A DNA stretch of 64,000 nt from Actinomycetota bacterium (GTDB lineage Bacteria > Actinomycetota > Actinomycetes > Mycobacteriales > Micromonosporaceae), in the NCBI GenBank assembly GCA_005885555.1, contig VAWN01000042.1:4172-68171 (forward strand). The letters are read 5' to 3'. The notes under the pieces are model-generated. The model did no database searches. It was not told where the DNA came from and saw only the letters and a list, made by a program, of their open reading frames with translations. A program made the position numbers and the translations under genes. Position 1 is the first letter of the stretch. Every line of letters starts with the position of its first letter. Shown one piece after another: positions 51,271-60,223 of the stretch.

Positions 51271-51650
51271 TCAGATGTGGGCGAGCGCCGGCACGAACGT
51301 GGCGGCGTCGATGGTTCCCCATCCACTGCTCAGGTCGGTCTCCGCGACCGGGGTCTCGACGAGCACGATGTGCGCGCCGGTGACTCCCTTGGCGTACAAC
51401 GGGTTCAGGTTGTACGCGAGGCGGTACTGCAGCGGCGAGTAGCAGTGGATGCCGATCTGCGCCACACAGTCCGAAGTGGACAGTGGGGCCACCCGCGTGA
51501 CCGCCTGGACGTGTCCGGTGATCGCCGGCCGGGGCTGCACCGTCGCCTGGTGCGCCGCGGCTGTCATCGGGGAGGGCCGGCGCGAATGCCGCCATCGTGG
51601 TGGCGGCGGTCGCGGCGACCAGGTTCGCTGCGATTCGGGTGGTTCGTGCG
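51271..51650 (-). pseudogene. Remnant of a secreted S53-like peptidase
   Basis: An AAAGGAG ribosome site (51651-51657 in reverse) is followed by a signal-like segment RIAANLVAATAATTMAAFAP with no start codon of its own. A frameshift in a C-run near 51565-51580 leads to the frame encoding the propeptide end and the family motif CYSPLQYRLAYNLNPLYAKG, then GAHIVLVETPVAE. That is directly joined to SSGWGTIDAATFVPALAHI, which is the C-terminal end of sedolisin-like S53 proteins. The catalytic domain of several hundred residues is missing. It looks like an internal deletion plus frameshift. Confidence 0.6.
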
Positions 51651-51707
51651 CTCCTTTGTAGATCACGTTGCCCGAGCCTGTCCACCCTCGGAGTACCCTC
51701 GCGTACG

Positions 51708-52118
51708 CTACGCGCTCAACGACATCTCCAGCCGCACCCGCGTGCCGCCGGCGTCGCTGGACACCTCCACCCGGTCGCAGACCTCGTTCATCAGCCACAG
51801 GCCGCGCCCGCCGGTGGCCTCCAGCCCTGGCCGGTGCAGCGCCACCCGCGCCGGCAGCCCCGGACCGTGGTCGGACACCACGGCGATCAGCCGGTTCCCG
51901 TTGTCCTGCAACACCTCCACCAGCCCCCGGCCGCCCGCGTGCTTGATCGCGTTGGTGGCCGCTTCGTTCACGGCCAGCACAAGCTGCCCGCTGCGCTGCG
52001 CGGACAGGCCGGCCCGCCGCGCCGCCGACAGCACGATCCGGCGTAGCCGGCGCAGTTGCCGGGCGGTGAACGTCTGGCGGGTGACCGTGAGCGCTTCGTT
52101 GCCGGTGGACGAGTTCAC
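51708..52118 (-). CDS. Anti-sigma regulatory factor-type Ser/Thr kinase (RsbW-like)
   Basis: A 136-residue HATPase_c_2 protein of the RsbW/SpoIIAB type, with N-box NEAATNAIKHA, DHGPGLP and GGRGLWLMN (G1/G2 boxes). It would bind ATP and either control a sigma factor or phosphorylate an anti-anti-sigma factor; neither partner is nearby. The start GTG 52118 is chosen for GGAGG eight bases upstream; a longer version from ATG 52166 is possible. Confidence 0.88.
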   Translation of the reverse strand: MNSSTGNEALTVTRQTFTARQLRRLRRIVLSAARRAGLSAQRSGQLVLAVNEAATNAIKHAGGRGLVEVLQDNGNRLIAVVSDHGPGLPARVALHRPGLEATGGRGLWLMNEVCDRVEVSSDAGGTRVRLEMSLSA

Positions 52119-52146
52119 GGTGGACACCTCCGCGGTACAGCCGGTC

Positions 52147-53073
52147 CTACCTCCTGTGATCCCCACCGGGCCCGGGGCCTAATCCTCCGGTCACCCACGC
52201 GAGCACGTCGGCCGCGGTCACCGCCAGCGGCGTGGCCGGCAGGCCGGCCACCCGGGCCCGCGCGGCGCTGCGTTGCTGGGTCGGCCACCGCTGCGGGGGC
52301 CAGACGAGCGGAAGACGCGACGGTACCGTGTCAGCCGGCACCGGTACGATCTCCACCTCGGTACCGGCCACCTCGGCGCAGGTGCCGATCAGCCCGGCCA
52401 GCGTGGTCGGCTCGGCCGGACCGACCGCGTTGAACGCACCCGGCCGGTCGTCGGTCAGCAGCCGCACCACGAGCCGGGCCAGGTCCCGCGAGTCGACCAC
52501 CTGCACCGGCTGCTCCAGCCGGCCCGGCAGCGCGACCCGGCCACCCTCCGTAGCCCGGCGTACCCAGTACGTCAGCCCGTCCTGCCGGTCGTGCGGCCCG
52601 GCCACCTTGCCCGGCCGCACGATCGTCGCCCGCGTCCCGTACCGCGCCACGACGTCGTCCTCGCACGCCACCTTGCACGGCCCGTACGTGTCGTCGTCGA
52701 GCACCTCGGTGTCGCGCGCCGGTGCCCGCCGCGGCGTGTCCTCGTCACTGCCCGGCCCGACGCCGGTACGCACGTACACGGCGTGGCTGGAGATGAACAG
52801 GTACCGGCCGACCCGGTCGCCGAGCACCGCCATCGCCTGCCCGACGTGGCGGGGCACGTAGCCGCTGACGTCCACGACCGCGTCCCAGGTGCCGTCGCGC
52901 AACGACGCGTAGTCACCGGTGTCCCGGTCGCCGGCCCGCCGGGGTACCCCGGGGAACAGGTCGGTACCGGTCCGGCCGCGGCCGAACAGGGTCACCTCGT
53001 TGCCGCAGCGCAGGGCGTCCTCGACGATCGCCCGGCCGACGAACGCGGTACCCCCGAGCACCAGAATCCGCAC
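52147..53073 (-). CDS. NAD-dependent epimerase/dehydratase family protein
   Basis: A 308-residue short-chain dehydrogenase of the extended type. The N-terminal Rossmann motif is GGTAFVGRAIVEDALRCG, a catalytic region is seen around SSHAVYVRTG, and YGPCKVACED gives the YxxxK. It may act on a nucleotide sugar or a related substrate; the family also includes reductases such as isoflavone-reductase-like proteins. GTG at 53073 is the only start placed just before the Rossmann motif; the ribosome site is weak. Confidence 0.82.
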   Translation of the reverse strand: MRILVLGGTAFVGRAIVEDALRCGNEVTLFGRGRTGTDLFPGVPRRAGDRDTGDYASLRDGTWDAVVDVSGYVPRHVGQAMAVLGDRVGRYLFISSHAVYVRTGVGPGSDEDTPRRAPARDTEVLDDDTYGPCKVACEDDVVARYGTRATIVRPGKVAGPHDRQDGLTYWVRRATEGGRVALPGRLEQPVQVVDSRDLARLVVRLLTDDRPGAFNAVGPAEPTTLAGLIGTCAEVAGTEVEIVPVPADTVPSRLPLVWPPQRWPTQQRSAARARVAGLPATPLAVTAADVLAWVTGGLGPGPGGDHRR

Positions 53074-53191
53074 CGCACCGACGCTACCGCCCTCGTTCCT
53101 CCGGTTGGCGCAAACCACCTGATCACTCGGCTGTTCCCGGTCCGGTACCGCCGTAGTTTGTCGGGGCGGGGACCCGGAGGGGGTGGCGGCG

Positions 53192-53401
53192 GTGACGGTG
53201 AACCTGGCCCAGCCCGGCCTGCTGGTCTCGCTGCCCGGCATCCTGATCGTCGCCGTGGTGGCCGGTCGCCTGCTGGGCGTGCGCCGGTCGGTGGTGGCGA
53301 ACCTGGTGTCCGGTCTGGTGGGGTGGCTGTGCGGGGTCGCGCTGTCCGAGGTGATCGCCCACGGTCACGTGAACCCGGTCTTACGCGACCGGAGCAATTG
53401 A
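53192..53401 (+). CDS. Small membrane protein, possibly truncated
   Basis: A 69-residue protein with two hydrophobic segments (GLLVSLPGILIVAVVAGRLL; NLVSGLVGWLCGVALSEVI). GTG at 53192 has GGAGGGG eight bases upstream. The two-helix start resembles the N-terminal membrane part of actinobacterial UbiB/ABC1-type kinases, but here the frame ends straight after it. It could be a real small protein or a leftover; I cannot tell. Confidence 0.5.
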   Translation: MTVNLAQPGLLVSLPGILIVAVVAGRLLGVRRSVVANLVSGLVGWLCGVALSEVIAHGHVNPVLRDRSN

Positions 53402-53463
53402 CGGAGCGGACCAATTGACCATCGTCCATTGACCGGGCCGGAGTGCGGGGATTAGCCTTCTCT

Positions 53464-53475
53464 GACAACGTTGTC
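53464..53475. promoter_or_regulatory. LacI-like operator, perfect palindrome
   Basis: GACAACGTTGTC is a perfect 12-bp palindrome 18 bases upstream of the GH92 start codon, where it could block initiation. It matches the site before the first ABC operon (5540-5551) except for one base. LacI-family regulators of glycoside genes commonly use AACGTT-centred sites (family knowledge). No LacI gene is in the window. Confidence 0.6.
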
Positions 53476-53493
53476 GGAATCGGGGTGGGCACC

Positions 53494-56187
53494 ATGCGGT
53501 ACAGAGGTGTGCGCGCGGGTCTGATTGGTTTCGCGGCCTTGATGGTGGCCGTCGGCCTGACCGGTGTGGCAAAGGCGGCGACGAAGAGCGCCGCTCTGGT
53601 GAGCGACCCGGCGTCGGTGGTCGACGCGCGGGTCATGTCGACCGGGGGTGGCAACGACTTCCCCGGCGTCGACATGCCGTTCGGGATGGTGCAGTGGAGC
53701 CCGGACACCAGTCCGAGCCGGCCCCTGGGCGGCGGGTACAGCTTCAACGCCACCCAGTTCCGCGGGTTCAGCCTGACCCATATGGCCGGCCCCGGCTGCG
53801 GTGCGATGCAGGACCTCCCGATCCTGCCGATGACCGGCGGACTGCCCAGCGGCGACCCCGGTACACACATGGAACCGTTCACGCACACCGGTGAGGTCGC
53901 CCAGGCCGGGTTCTACTCGGTGATGAGCGGCGCCGGCTCGAACATCAAGACCGAGCTGACCGCGACCATGCGCAGCGCCATGGCCCGCTGGACGTTCCCC
54001 GCGACGAGCCAGGCCGACCTGCTCATCAAGCTGCGCGACAGCCAGAACGGCACCTCGGCCAGCACGGTGACCGTGGTCGGTACCAACGAGGTGCACGGCT
54101 CGGCGACCAGCGGCCACTTCTGCGGCGCGGCGGACACCTACACCGTCCATTTCGACATCATCTTCGACCACCCGTTCGCGGCGAACCCGCCGATCCAGGC
54201 CGGCCCGAACAGCGTGTTCCTCACCTTCAACACCACGGCCAACCGGGTGGTACAGGCGAAGGTCGGCATCTCCTTCGTCAGCGACGCCAACGCGAAGGCC
54301 AACTGGCAGGCGGAGAACGGCACCGGGTTCAACTTCGACACGGTGCGGACCAACGCGCACAACGCCTGGAACGCCATGCTGAACAAGATCCAGATCAGCG
54401 GCGGTACCACCAGCCAGCAGCAGCTGTTCTACACCTCGCTGTACCACGTCCTGCAGCACCCCAACGTGGTCAGCGACTCGAACGGCCAGTACATGGGGTT
54501 CGACAAGGCGGTGCACACGATCGCGGCCGGGCACGCGCAGTACGACCAGTTCTCCGGCTGGGACATCTTCCACGGGCAGACGCAGTTGAGCGCGCTGGTC
54601 GCACCGCAGCAGACCAGTGACATCGCGCAGTCGTTGCTCAACGACGCGGCCCAGGGCTCGACCCACCTGATGCCGCAGTGGGGCTTCATGAACTCGTACA
54701 ACTTCGTGATGGCCGGCGACCCCGCGCAGATCGCCATCGCGAACTACTTCGCCTTCGGTGCCCGCAGCTTCGACACCGCGACGGCGAAGACGGTGATGGT
54801 ACGGCAGGCCACGACGACCAACCAGGTACGGCCGGAAACCGCGCTGGAGAACCAGTTCGGCTACATCCCGAGCAACGGCAGCTACGGCTGCTGCAACGCG
54901 CACGGGTTCCTGTCCAGCCAGTTGGAGTACGACCAGGCCGACTTCGCGCTGTCGCGGTTCCTGCTCGCCGCGCCGAACCCGAGCGCGAGCGACATGTCCA
55001 CCGCGGCCGCGATGGTCAACCGCGCCAACAACTGGAAGAACGTCTTCAACCCGGCCAACAAGCTGCTCAACCCGAAGCTGACCAGTGGCGCGTTCGTCAG
55101 CGGCATCACGCCGACGAGCACCAACCAGTACATCGAGGGAACGGCGGCGCAGTACCGCTTCGTCGTACCGTTCAACCAGCCGGCGCTCGCCGCGCTGCTC
55201 GGCGGTAACGCCACCACGACCTCGATGCTGGACAGCTTCTTCACCGTGCTGGACGGTTCGAACGGCAACGACGCGTTCCTGTCCAACGAGTTCGACCTCG
55301 GGACACCGTGGTTCTACAACTGGACCCGGGCGGCGTCGCACACCCAGCAGGTGGTCAACCGGATGCTGAACCAGTTCTACCACGACACCCCGAGCGGCTT
55401 CCCGGACAACGACGACCTCGGCACGATGAGCGCCAACTTCGTCTGGGGCGCGCTGGGCTTCTACCCGGTGACGCCGGGCAGCGCCGACCTCATCTTCAAC
55501 AGCCCGCTGTTCACCCAGGAGATCATCCACCTGCCGAACGGCGCGACGATGACGGTGAACGCCCCGCAGGCCGGCGGTGGCAACTTCTTCGTCCAGTCGT
55601 TGAACGTCAACGGCGCCTCGACGACGAAGAACTGGATCGCCGCGAGCATGTGGCAGAACGGCGTGACGCTGAACTTCACGCTCGGCTCGACGGCCAGTTC
55701 GTGGGGCAGCGGTGCGGCGGACGCGCCACCGGCCTACAACGGCGGCGGCGGCGTGCCGAACAACCTCGCGCTCAACCACCCCACGACAGCCGACGGTTCC
55801 TGCGCCTCGACCGAGACCTCCGACAAGGCGGTCAACGGCAGCATCAGCGGCGGCAACTCCGACAAGTGGTGCTCGCTGGGCGCCATCGGTACCCAGTTCT
55901 GGCGGGTGGACCTCGGCGGGACGCACACGATCAACCAGATCGTGATCGACCACGCCGGCGCCGGCGGTGAGCAGACCGGGTGGAACACCCGGGACTTCAA
56001 CCTCCAGGTGAGCACCGACGGCACGAACTTCACCACGGTCGCTACGGTGACCGGCAACACGGCCAACGTCACCACCCACAACATCACCCCGGTCAGCGCC
56101 CGGTTCGTCCGCCTGAACATCGTGACGCCGACCAGCAACGGCGACGGTGCCGCCCGGATCTACGAGGTCCAGGTGTTCGGTACCTGA
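53494..56187 (+). CDS. GH92 alpha-mannosidase with C-terminal discoidin (CBM32-like) domain
   Basis: A secreted glycosidase of 897 residues. The signal peptide runs to about AKA. The GH92 family blocks are GGGNDFPGVDMPFGM, QWSPDTS, GGYSFNATQFRGFSLTH, and FPDNDDLGTMSANFVWGAL near the active site. GH92 enzymes are calcium-dependent exo-alpha-mannosidases that remove mannose from yeast mannan or high-mannose N-glycans. The C-terminal about 145 residues are a F5/8-type C (discoidin) domain, expected to bind glycan. GGGGTGG precedes ATG 53494. Its 3' end overlaps the ROK regulator by 28 bases. Confidence 0.93.
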   Translation: MRYRGVRAGLIGFAALMVAVGLTGVAKAATKSAALVSDPASVVDARVMSTGGGNDFPGVDMPFGMVQWSPDTSPSRPLGGGYSFNATQFRGFSLTHMAGPGCGAMQDLPILPMTGGLPSGDPGTHMEPFTHTGEVAQAGFYSVMSGAGSNIKTELTATMRSAMARWTFPATSQADLLIKLRDSQNGTSASTVTVVGTNEVHGSATSGHFCGAADTYTVHFDIIFDHPFAANPPIQAGPNSVFLTFNTTANRVVQAKVGISFVSDANAKANWQAENGTGFNFDTVRTNAHNAWNAMLNKIQISGGTTSQQQLFYTSLYHVLQHPNVVSDSNGQYMGFDKAVHTIAAGHAQYDQFSGWDIFHGQTQLSALVAPQQTSDIAQSLLNDAAQGSTHLMPQWGFMNSYNFVMAGDPAQIAIANYFAFGARSFDTATAKTVMVRQATTTNQVRPETALENQFGYIPSNGSYGCCNAHGFLSSQLEYDQADFALSRFLLAAPNPSASDMSTAAAMVNRANNWKNVFNPANKLLNPKLTSGAFVSGITPTSTNQYIEGTAAQYRFVVPFNQPALAALLGGNATTTSMLDSFFTVLDGSNGNDAFLSNEFDLGTPWFYNWTRAASHTQQVVNRMLNQFYHDTPSGFPDNDDLGTMSANFVWGALGFYPVTPGSADLIFNSPLFTQEIIHLPNGATMTVNAPQAGGGNFFVQSLNVNGASTTKNWIAASMWQNGVTLNFTLGSTASSWGSGAADAPPAYNGGGGVPNNLALNHPTTADGSCASTETSDKAVNGSISGGNSDKWCSLGAIGTQFWRVDLGGTHTINQIVIDHAGAGGEQTGWNTRDFNLQVSTDGTNFTTVATVTGNTANVTTHNITPVSARFVRLNIVTPTSNGDGAARIYEVQVFGT

Positions 56188-57419
56188 CGGCGCCCTCCGT
56201 CCAACGCCGCGACCTCGACCGGGTCCGGGGAGGGGAGGCCCGCCATGACGACTTCCCAGGCCCGGTCGAGTCCGGCGGCGAGGCAGCCGTCCACCACCGC
56301 GTCCTGCCCGAGCGCGCTGACCCGTAGCTCGGGCAGGACCGGTGCGAGCGGGCGCAACCGCGCGGCGACGGCGTCGAGGAACCCGGGCGCCTGACCGATC
56401 CCGCCGCCGAGCACGACCAGTTCCGGGTCGGCCACCGCGACGACGGCGCTGACCGCCTTCGCGATCAGCAGGGCTTCGTTCTCGATGACGTGACCGGCGC
56501 GCTCGTCGCCCCTGGTGGCCGAGGTGAAGACGTGGTGCGCGGAGACCGGGCCGCGCATCCCCTTGCGCCGCGCGGCCCGCACGATGCCGGCGGCCGAGGC
56601 CGCGGCCTCCAGGCTGCCGCGCCGGCGGGCGTCCCTGGCGTCGGTGCTCTCGGCGCTGTCGAAGGGCAGGTAACCGATCTCGCCGGCGGCGCCGTGCGCG
56701 CCGCGGTGCAGCCGGCCGCCGAGGACCAGGCCCATGCCGATGCCGGTACCGATCCAGACGAGCGCGAAGCTGTCCACGCCGCGACCGTGCCCGTGTGCCC
56801 GTTCGGCGAGCGCTGCGGCGTCGACGTCGTTCTCCACCATGAGGGATCCGCCGAATGCGCGGCGCAGCTCGGTGAGCACGAACGGCTTGTCCCAGCCGGG
56901 TAACGCACCGGCGAGGATGAGCGCGTCGCGGGTGCGGTCGTAGACACCGGGACACCCCAGTACCGTCTGCGTGACGTCGGCGGCGGTGATGCCGGCCTCG
57001 GCGAACAGGTTGCCGGCCAGCTCCACGAGTTCGGCGATGCGGCCGTGCGCGTTGGCCGCCCGCGCCTTGAGCACCGTGCGGGCGCGCAGCCGGCCGGTGA
57101 AGTCGACGATGCCGCCGCGCAGGAACCGGCTGCCGGCGTCCAGCCCGAGGACGAACCCCGCCTCCGGCCGGACCTCGTACAGGATCGCGGCGGGACCGGG
57201 TACCCCCGTCCGCGCACCCGAGGTGCGGACCAGCCCGGCGCGTTCCAGCTTGGCCAGCGCCCCGGAGACGGTGGGTTTGGACAGCCGGGAGACCCGGGCG
57301 AGGTCGGCGCGGGAGAGCTGCCCGGCCCGCCGGATGTGTTCGAGCAGCAGCTGCTCGTTCATCGCCCGCAGCAGTGGCTGGCGGGCGGGCGAGCCGGGTC
57401 CGGCCACCACCTCTGCCAC
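56160..57419 (-). CDS. ROK-family transcriptional repressor (NagC/XylR-like)
   Basis: A 419-residue regulator with an N-terminal winged helix-turn-helix (LEHIRRAGQLSRADLARVSR; LSKPTVSGALAKLERAGLV) and a C-terminal ROK sugar-binding domain (GLDAGSRFLRGGIVDFTG; GEIGYLPF). It would sense a sugar or sugar phosphate and repress the divergent kinase-transporter genes. GTG at 57419 has GGGAGGG upstream; a longer start at 57446 is less likely. It faces the ROK kinase across the operator at 57484-57502. Confidence 0.93.
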   Translation of the reverse strand: MAEVVAGPGSPARQPLLRAMNEQLLLEHIRRAGQLSRADLARVSRLSKPTVSGALAKLERAGLVRTSGARTGVPGPAAILYEVRPEAGFVLGLDAGSRFLRGGIVDFTGRLRARTVLKARAANAHGRIAELVELAGNLFAEAGITAADVTQTVLGCPGVYDRTRDALILAGALPGWDKPFVLTELRRAFGGSLMVENDVDAAALAERAHGHGRGVDSFALVWIGTGIGMGLVLGGRLHRGAHGAAGEIGYLPFDSAESTDARDARRRGSLEAAASAAGIVRAARRKGMRGPVSAHHVFTSATRGDERAGHVIENEALLIAKAVSAVVAVADPELVVLGGGIGQAPGFLDAVAARLRPLAPVLPELRVSALGQDAVVDGCLAAGLDRAWEVVMAGLPSPDPVEVAALDGGRRQVPNTWTS

Positions 57420-57483
57420 GTTCGCCCTCCCGCGGATAACGATCAAGCTGTTGTCGTCGGCGGAGCCTTGCCCCCGCCAGTTT

Positions 57484-57502
57484 GTTAGTCTACTTTACTA
57501 AC
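57484..57502. promoter_or_regulatory. ROK operator in divergent promoter
   Basis: Inverted repeat GTTAGT-N7-ACTAAC between the ROK repressor and the ROK kinase. Local AT content is much higher than nearby DNA, as in ROK/XylR-type operators. It is placed to control both divergent genes. Confidence 0.65.
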
Positions 57503-57538
57503 TACCAACGAGTCGGGCAAGATCGTGAGGGGTAGCGG

Positions 57539-58465
57539 ATGAACTCACCGGTCGTGCTCGGGCTCGACTTCGGCGGGACGAAAATCGCCGCCGGCGTCTG
57601 CGAGATGAGCGGCGTCCGGCTCGGCACCACGACCGTGGACACCCGGCCGGCCGACGGCGCCGAGGCCTGCCTCGAACGCGGCATCCGCGCCGCGCGCGAC
57701 CTGCTCGACACGCTCGCACCGGGCCGGCCGCTGGCCGCCGTCGGCGCCTGTACCTTCGGCATCCCGCGCGAGGATCGGGTCGACCTCGCCCCCGCCGTGC
57801 CCGGGTGGGGCGACCTCGCGCTCGGCCGCGAGCTGGACCGCGCGTTCGGGGGAGCGCAGGTCCGGCTCGCCACCGACGTCAAGGCCGCCGCGCAGGCCGA
57901 GGCCGAATGGGGCGCCCTGGCCGGCTGCGATCCGGGCATCTACCTCAACCTGGGCACCGGCCTCGCCGTGGCGATCGTCGCCAACGGCGCGGTGGTCACC
58001 GGGCGGCACGGGGCGTCCGGCGAGATCGGCTACAACCTGCGCCGGCTGGACGACGTCGGGATACCGCTGGCCGACCGGGTACCCCTGGAGGATTCGGTCA
58101 GCGGCATGGCGCTGGGCCGCCGGTCGTCCCACGGCGCGGCCGACGTCTTCGCCCGCGCGGGTGAGGACCCGGCGATGGCGCGGCTGCTCGCCGAGTTCGT
58201 CGCCGAGCTCTCCTTCCACCTCGTGAACCTCGCCATCGCGATCGACCCGAGGCGCATCGTCGTCGGCGGCGGCATGGTCCGTTCCTGGGACCAGCTGCGC
58301 GACGGCCTGCGCCGGGCCCTGGACGCCGCGGTACCGTACCCGCCCGAACTGGTACCTGCCGAGTTCCCGTTCGACGCGCCACTGCTGGGCGCGCTCGCGC
58401 TGGGCATCGCCGCGGCCCGGCAGCTGTACCCGATGCACGAAACCGCACCTGTCACCCCCGCATAG
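57539..58465 (+). CDS. ROK-family sugar kinase-like protein
   Basis: A 308-residue ROK kinase with the ATP phosphate-1 motif LGLDFGGTKIA, a middle block ATDVKAAAQAEAEWG, LNLGTGLAVAIV and GGGMVRSWDQL. The usual His and Cys zinc site (GHxxxxxxxxxCxCGxxGC) is missing; the place reads GASGEIGYNLRRLDD. So it is a divergent ROK, perhaps a kinase for a hexose such as mannose or a relative with altered specificity. GAGGGG lies six bases before ATG. It is the first gene of the importer operon. Confidence 0.86.
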   Translation: MNSPVVLGLDFGGTKIAAGVCEMSGVRLGTTTVDTRPADGAEACLERGIRAARDLLDTLAPGRPLAAVGACTFGIPREDRVDLAPAVPGWGDLALGRELDRAFGGAQVRLATDVKAAAQAEAEWGALAGCDPGIYLNLGTGLAVAIVANGAVVTGRHGASGEIGYNLRRLDDVGIPLADRVPLEDSVSGMALGRRSSHGAADVFARAGEDPAMARLLAEFVAELSFHLVNLAIAIDPRRIVVGGGMVRSWDQLRDGLRRALDAAVPYPPELVPAEFPFDAPLLGALALGIAAARQLYPMHETAPVTPA

Positions 58466-58486
58466 CAGAAAGAAAGGGACTGAGGG

Positions 58487-60178
58487 ATGAGGCGTACGAA
58501 AGCCATCGTCGCCGTCGCCGTCGTCATAGCGTTGAGCGTCGTCATGGCGGCCTGCGGTACCAAGAAGAACAACACGACCAGCAACTCGTCGGCGCCGGCC
58601 AAGACGTCCTACAAGAAGGGCGGCACGGTCACCATCGTCAACGTGCAGGGCCAGACCTGGCCCTGCCAGTTCAACCCGTTCAATCCCGCGAACAACGCGG
58701 TGTCGCTCGGCTTCGTCTACGAGCCGCTGGTCTTCGTCAACATCCTGAAGAACCAGGCCGAGACGCCGATGCTCGCCTCCGCGTACCAGTGGGGCGCGGA
58801 CAAGAAGTCCATCGACTTCACCATCCGCGACGGCGTGAAGTGGAGCGACGGCCAGCCGATGACCGCCGACGACGTGGTCTTCACGTTCAACCTGATGAAG
58901 CAGACCCCCGCCACCGACCTGTACTCGCTGTGGAGCGGCGCCGGCCTGCAGAGCGTCACCGCGAGCGGTAACAAGGTGACGCTGACGTTCGCCAACCCGG
59001 CGGGGCCGTACTTCTTCAACTTCGCCAACCAGGTCGGCATCGTGCCCAAGCACATCTGGTCGACCGGTGACGCGGCGAAGAAGCCGGACACGTGGGAGGA
59101 CCCGAACCCGGTCGGTACCGGTCCGTTCAAGGTCGACCCGTGCAGCGCGAACAACATCCAGTACACCGCCAACGCGGACTACTGGCAGCCGGGCAAGCCG
59201 TACATCCAGAAGGTGGAGTACCCGGCGTACCTGGACAACGGGCCGGGCAACCTCGACCTGGCCAGCGGCAAGGGGCAGTGGGGCAGTCAGTTCATCCCGA
59301 ACATCGCGCAGTTCTACCTGAACAAGTCCAAGGAGAACCACACGTGGTCCCCGCCGGTGACCAACGTGGCGCTGTACCCGAACCTCGACCCGTCGCACAA
59401 GGCGACCAGCAACCTGGCGGTACGGCAGGCGATGGCGCTGGCGATCGACCGGGCCCAGGTCGCGAAGATCGGTGAGGGCGGCCAGCAGCCGGCGGCCAAC
59501 CAGACCGGGGTCGTCACGCCGACGTTCAACAAGTACTTCGACGACGGCGCGCTGAAGAGCTCCGGGTACGACAAGCCGGATGTGGCGAAGGCTACCCAGC
59601 TCATGCAGAGCGCCGGGTACTCCCCGTCGAACCCGCTCAAGCTGACCGTCATCAGCGTCACCGGGTACACCGACTGGGACGCCTCGCTCGCGGTCGTCAA
59701 GCAGAACCTCAAGCCGATCGGCATCGACCTGACCGTATCCGACCTTGCCCAGCAGACGTACGACGACAAGCTGTACAAGGGCGACTTCGACCTGGCCTAC
59801 TACGGGTCGGCGGGTGGCCCGACGCCGTACACCGAGCTGCGCCAGATCCTGTACTCGAAGAACTCGGCCAAGATCGGCGAGGACGCGAGCACCAACTACG
59901 AGCGGTACCTCAACCCCGACGTGGACAAGCTGTTCGACGACTTCGCGACGGCCGACGACGCCGGCCAGGTCGCCATCATCAAGAAGATCCAAGCCGCGAT
60001 GCTGAAGGACATCCCGGTCATCCCGACCACGGAGTCGGTGGACTGGTTCCAGTACAACACCTCCGACATCGGCGGCTGGCCGACCGAGCAGGACCCGTAC
60101 GCCCAGCCGGCCGCGTTCAACGTGCCGGACACCGGGCAGGTGCTGACCCGCCTGTACTCCAACGCCGCACAGAAGTAA
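58487..60178 (+). CDS. Family-5 extracellular solute-binding lipoprotein
   Basis: A 563-residue binding lipoprotein with signal AIVAVAVVIALSVVMAAC (lipobox VMAAC), and Bac_SBP_5 blocks such as VYEPLVFVN, IRDGVKWSDG and ADDVVFTFNLMK. It starts 21 bases after the ROK gene, and AAAGGGACTGAGGG precedes the ATG. The linkage to a ROK kinase and a mannosidase suggests a glycan or oligosaccharide ligand rather than a peptide, though this is inference. Confidence 0.92.
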   Translation: MRRTKAIVAVAVVIALSVVMAACGTKKNNTTSNSSAPAKTSYKKGGTVTIVNVQGQTWPCQFNPFNPANNAVSLGFVYEPLVFVNILKNQAETPMLASAYQWGADKKSIDFTIRDGVKWSDGQPMTADDVVFTFNLMKQTPATDLYSLWSGAGLQSVTASGNKVTLTFANPAGPYFFNFANQVGIVPKHIWSTGDAAKKPDTWEDPNPVGTGPFKVDPCSANNIQYTANADYWQPGKPYIQKVEYPAYLDNGPGNLDLASGKGQWGSQFIPNIAQFYLNKSKENHTWSPPVTNVALYPNLDPSHKATSNLAVRQAMALAIDRAQVAKIGEGGQQPAANQTGVVTPTFNKYFDDGALKSSGYDKPDVAKATQLMQSAGYSPSNPLKLTVISVTGYTDWDASLAVVKQNLKPIGIDLTVSDLAQQTYDDKLYKGDFDLAYYGSAGGPTPYTELRQILYSKNSAKIGEDASTNYERYLNPDVDKLFDDFATADDAGQVAIIKKIQAAMLKDIPVIPTTESVDWFQYNTSDIGGWPTEQDPYAQPAAFNVPDTGQVLTRLYSNAAQK

Positions 60179-60223
60179 GTCAGGAATAGGTTTGACGAGG
60201 GTGAGCACGAGGAGCTGGTCGCG

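Noticed and set aside
53452-56955. Long minus-strand open frame of over 1100 codons opposite GH92
   Set aside because: Arg/Val/Gly-rich shadow without motifs; GH92 on the plus strand is unmistakable.
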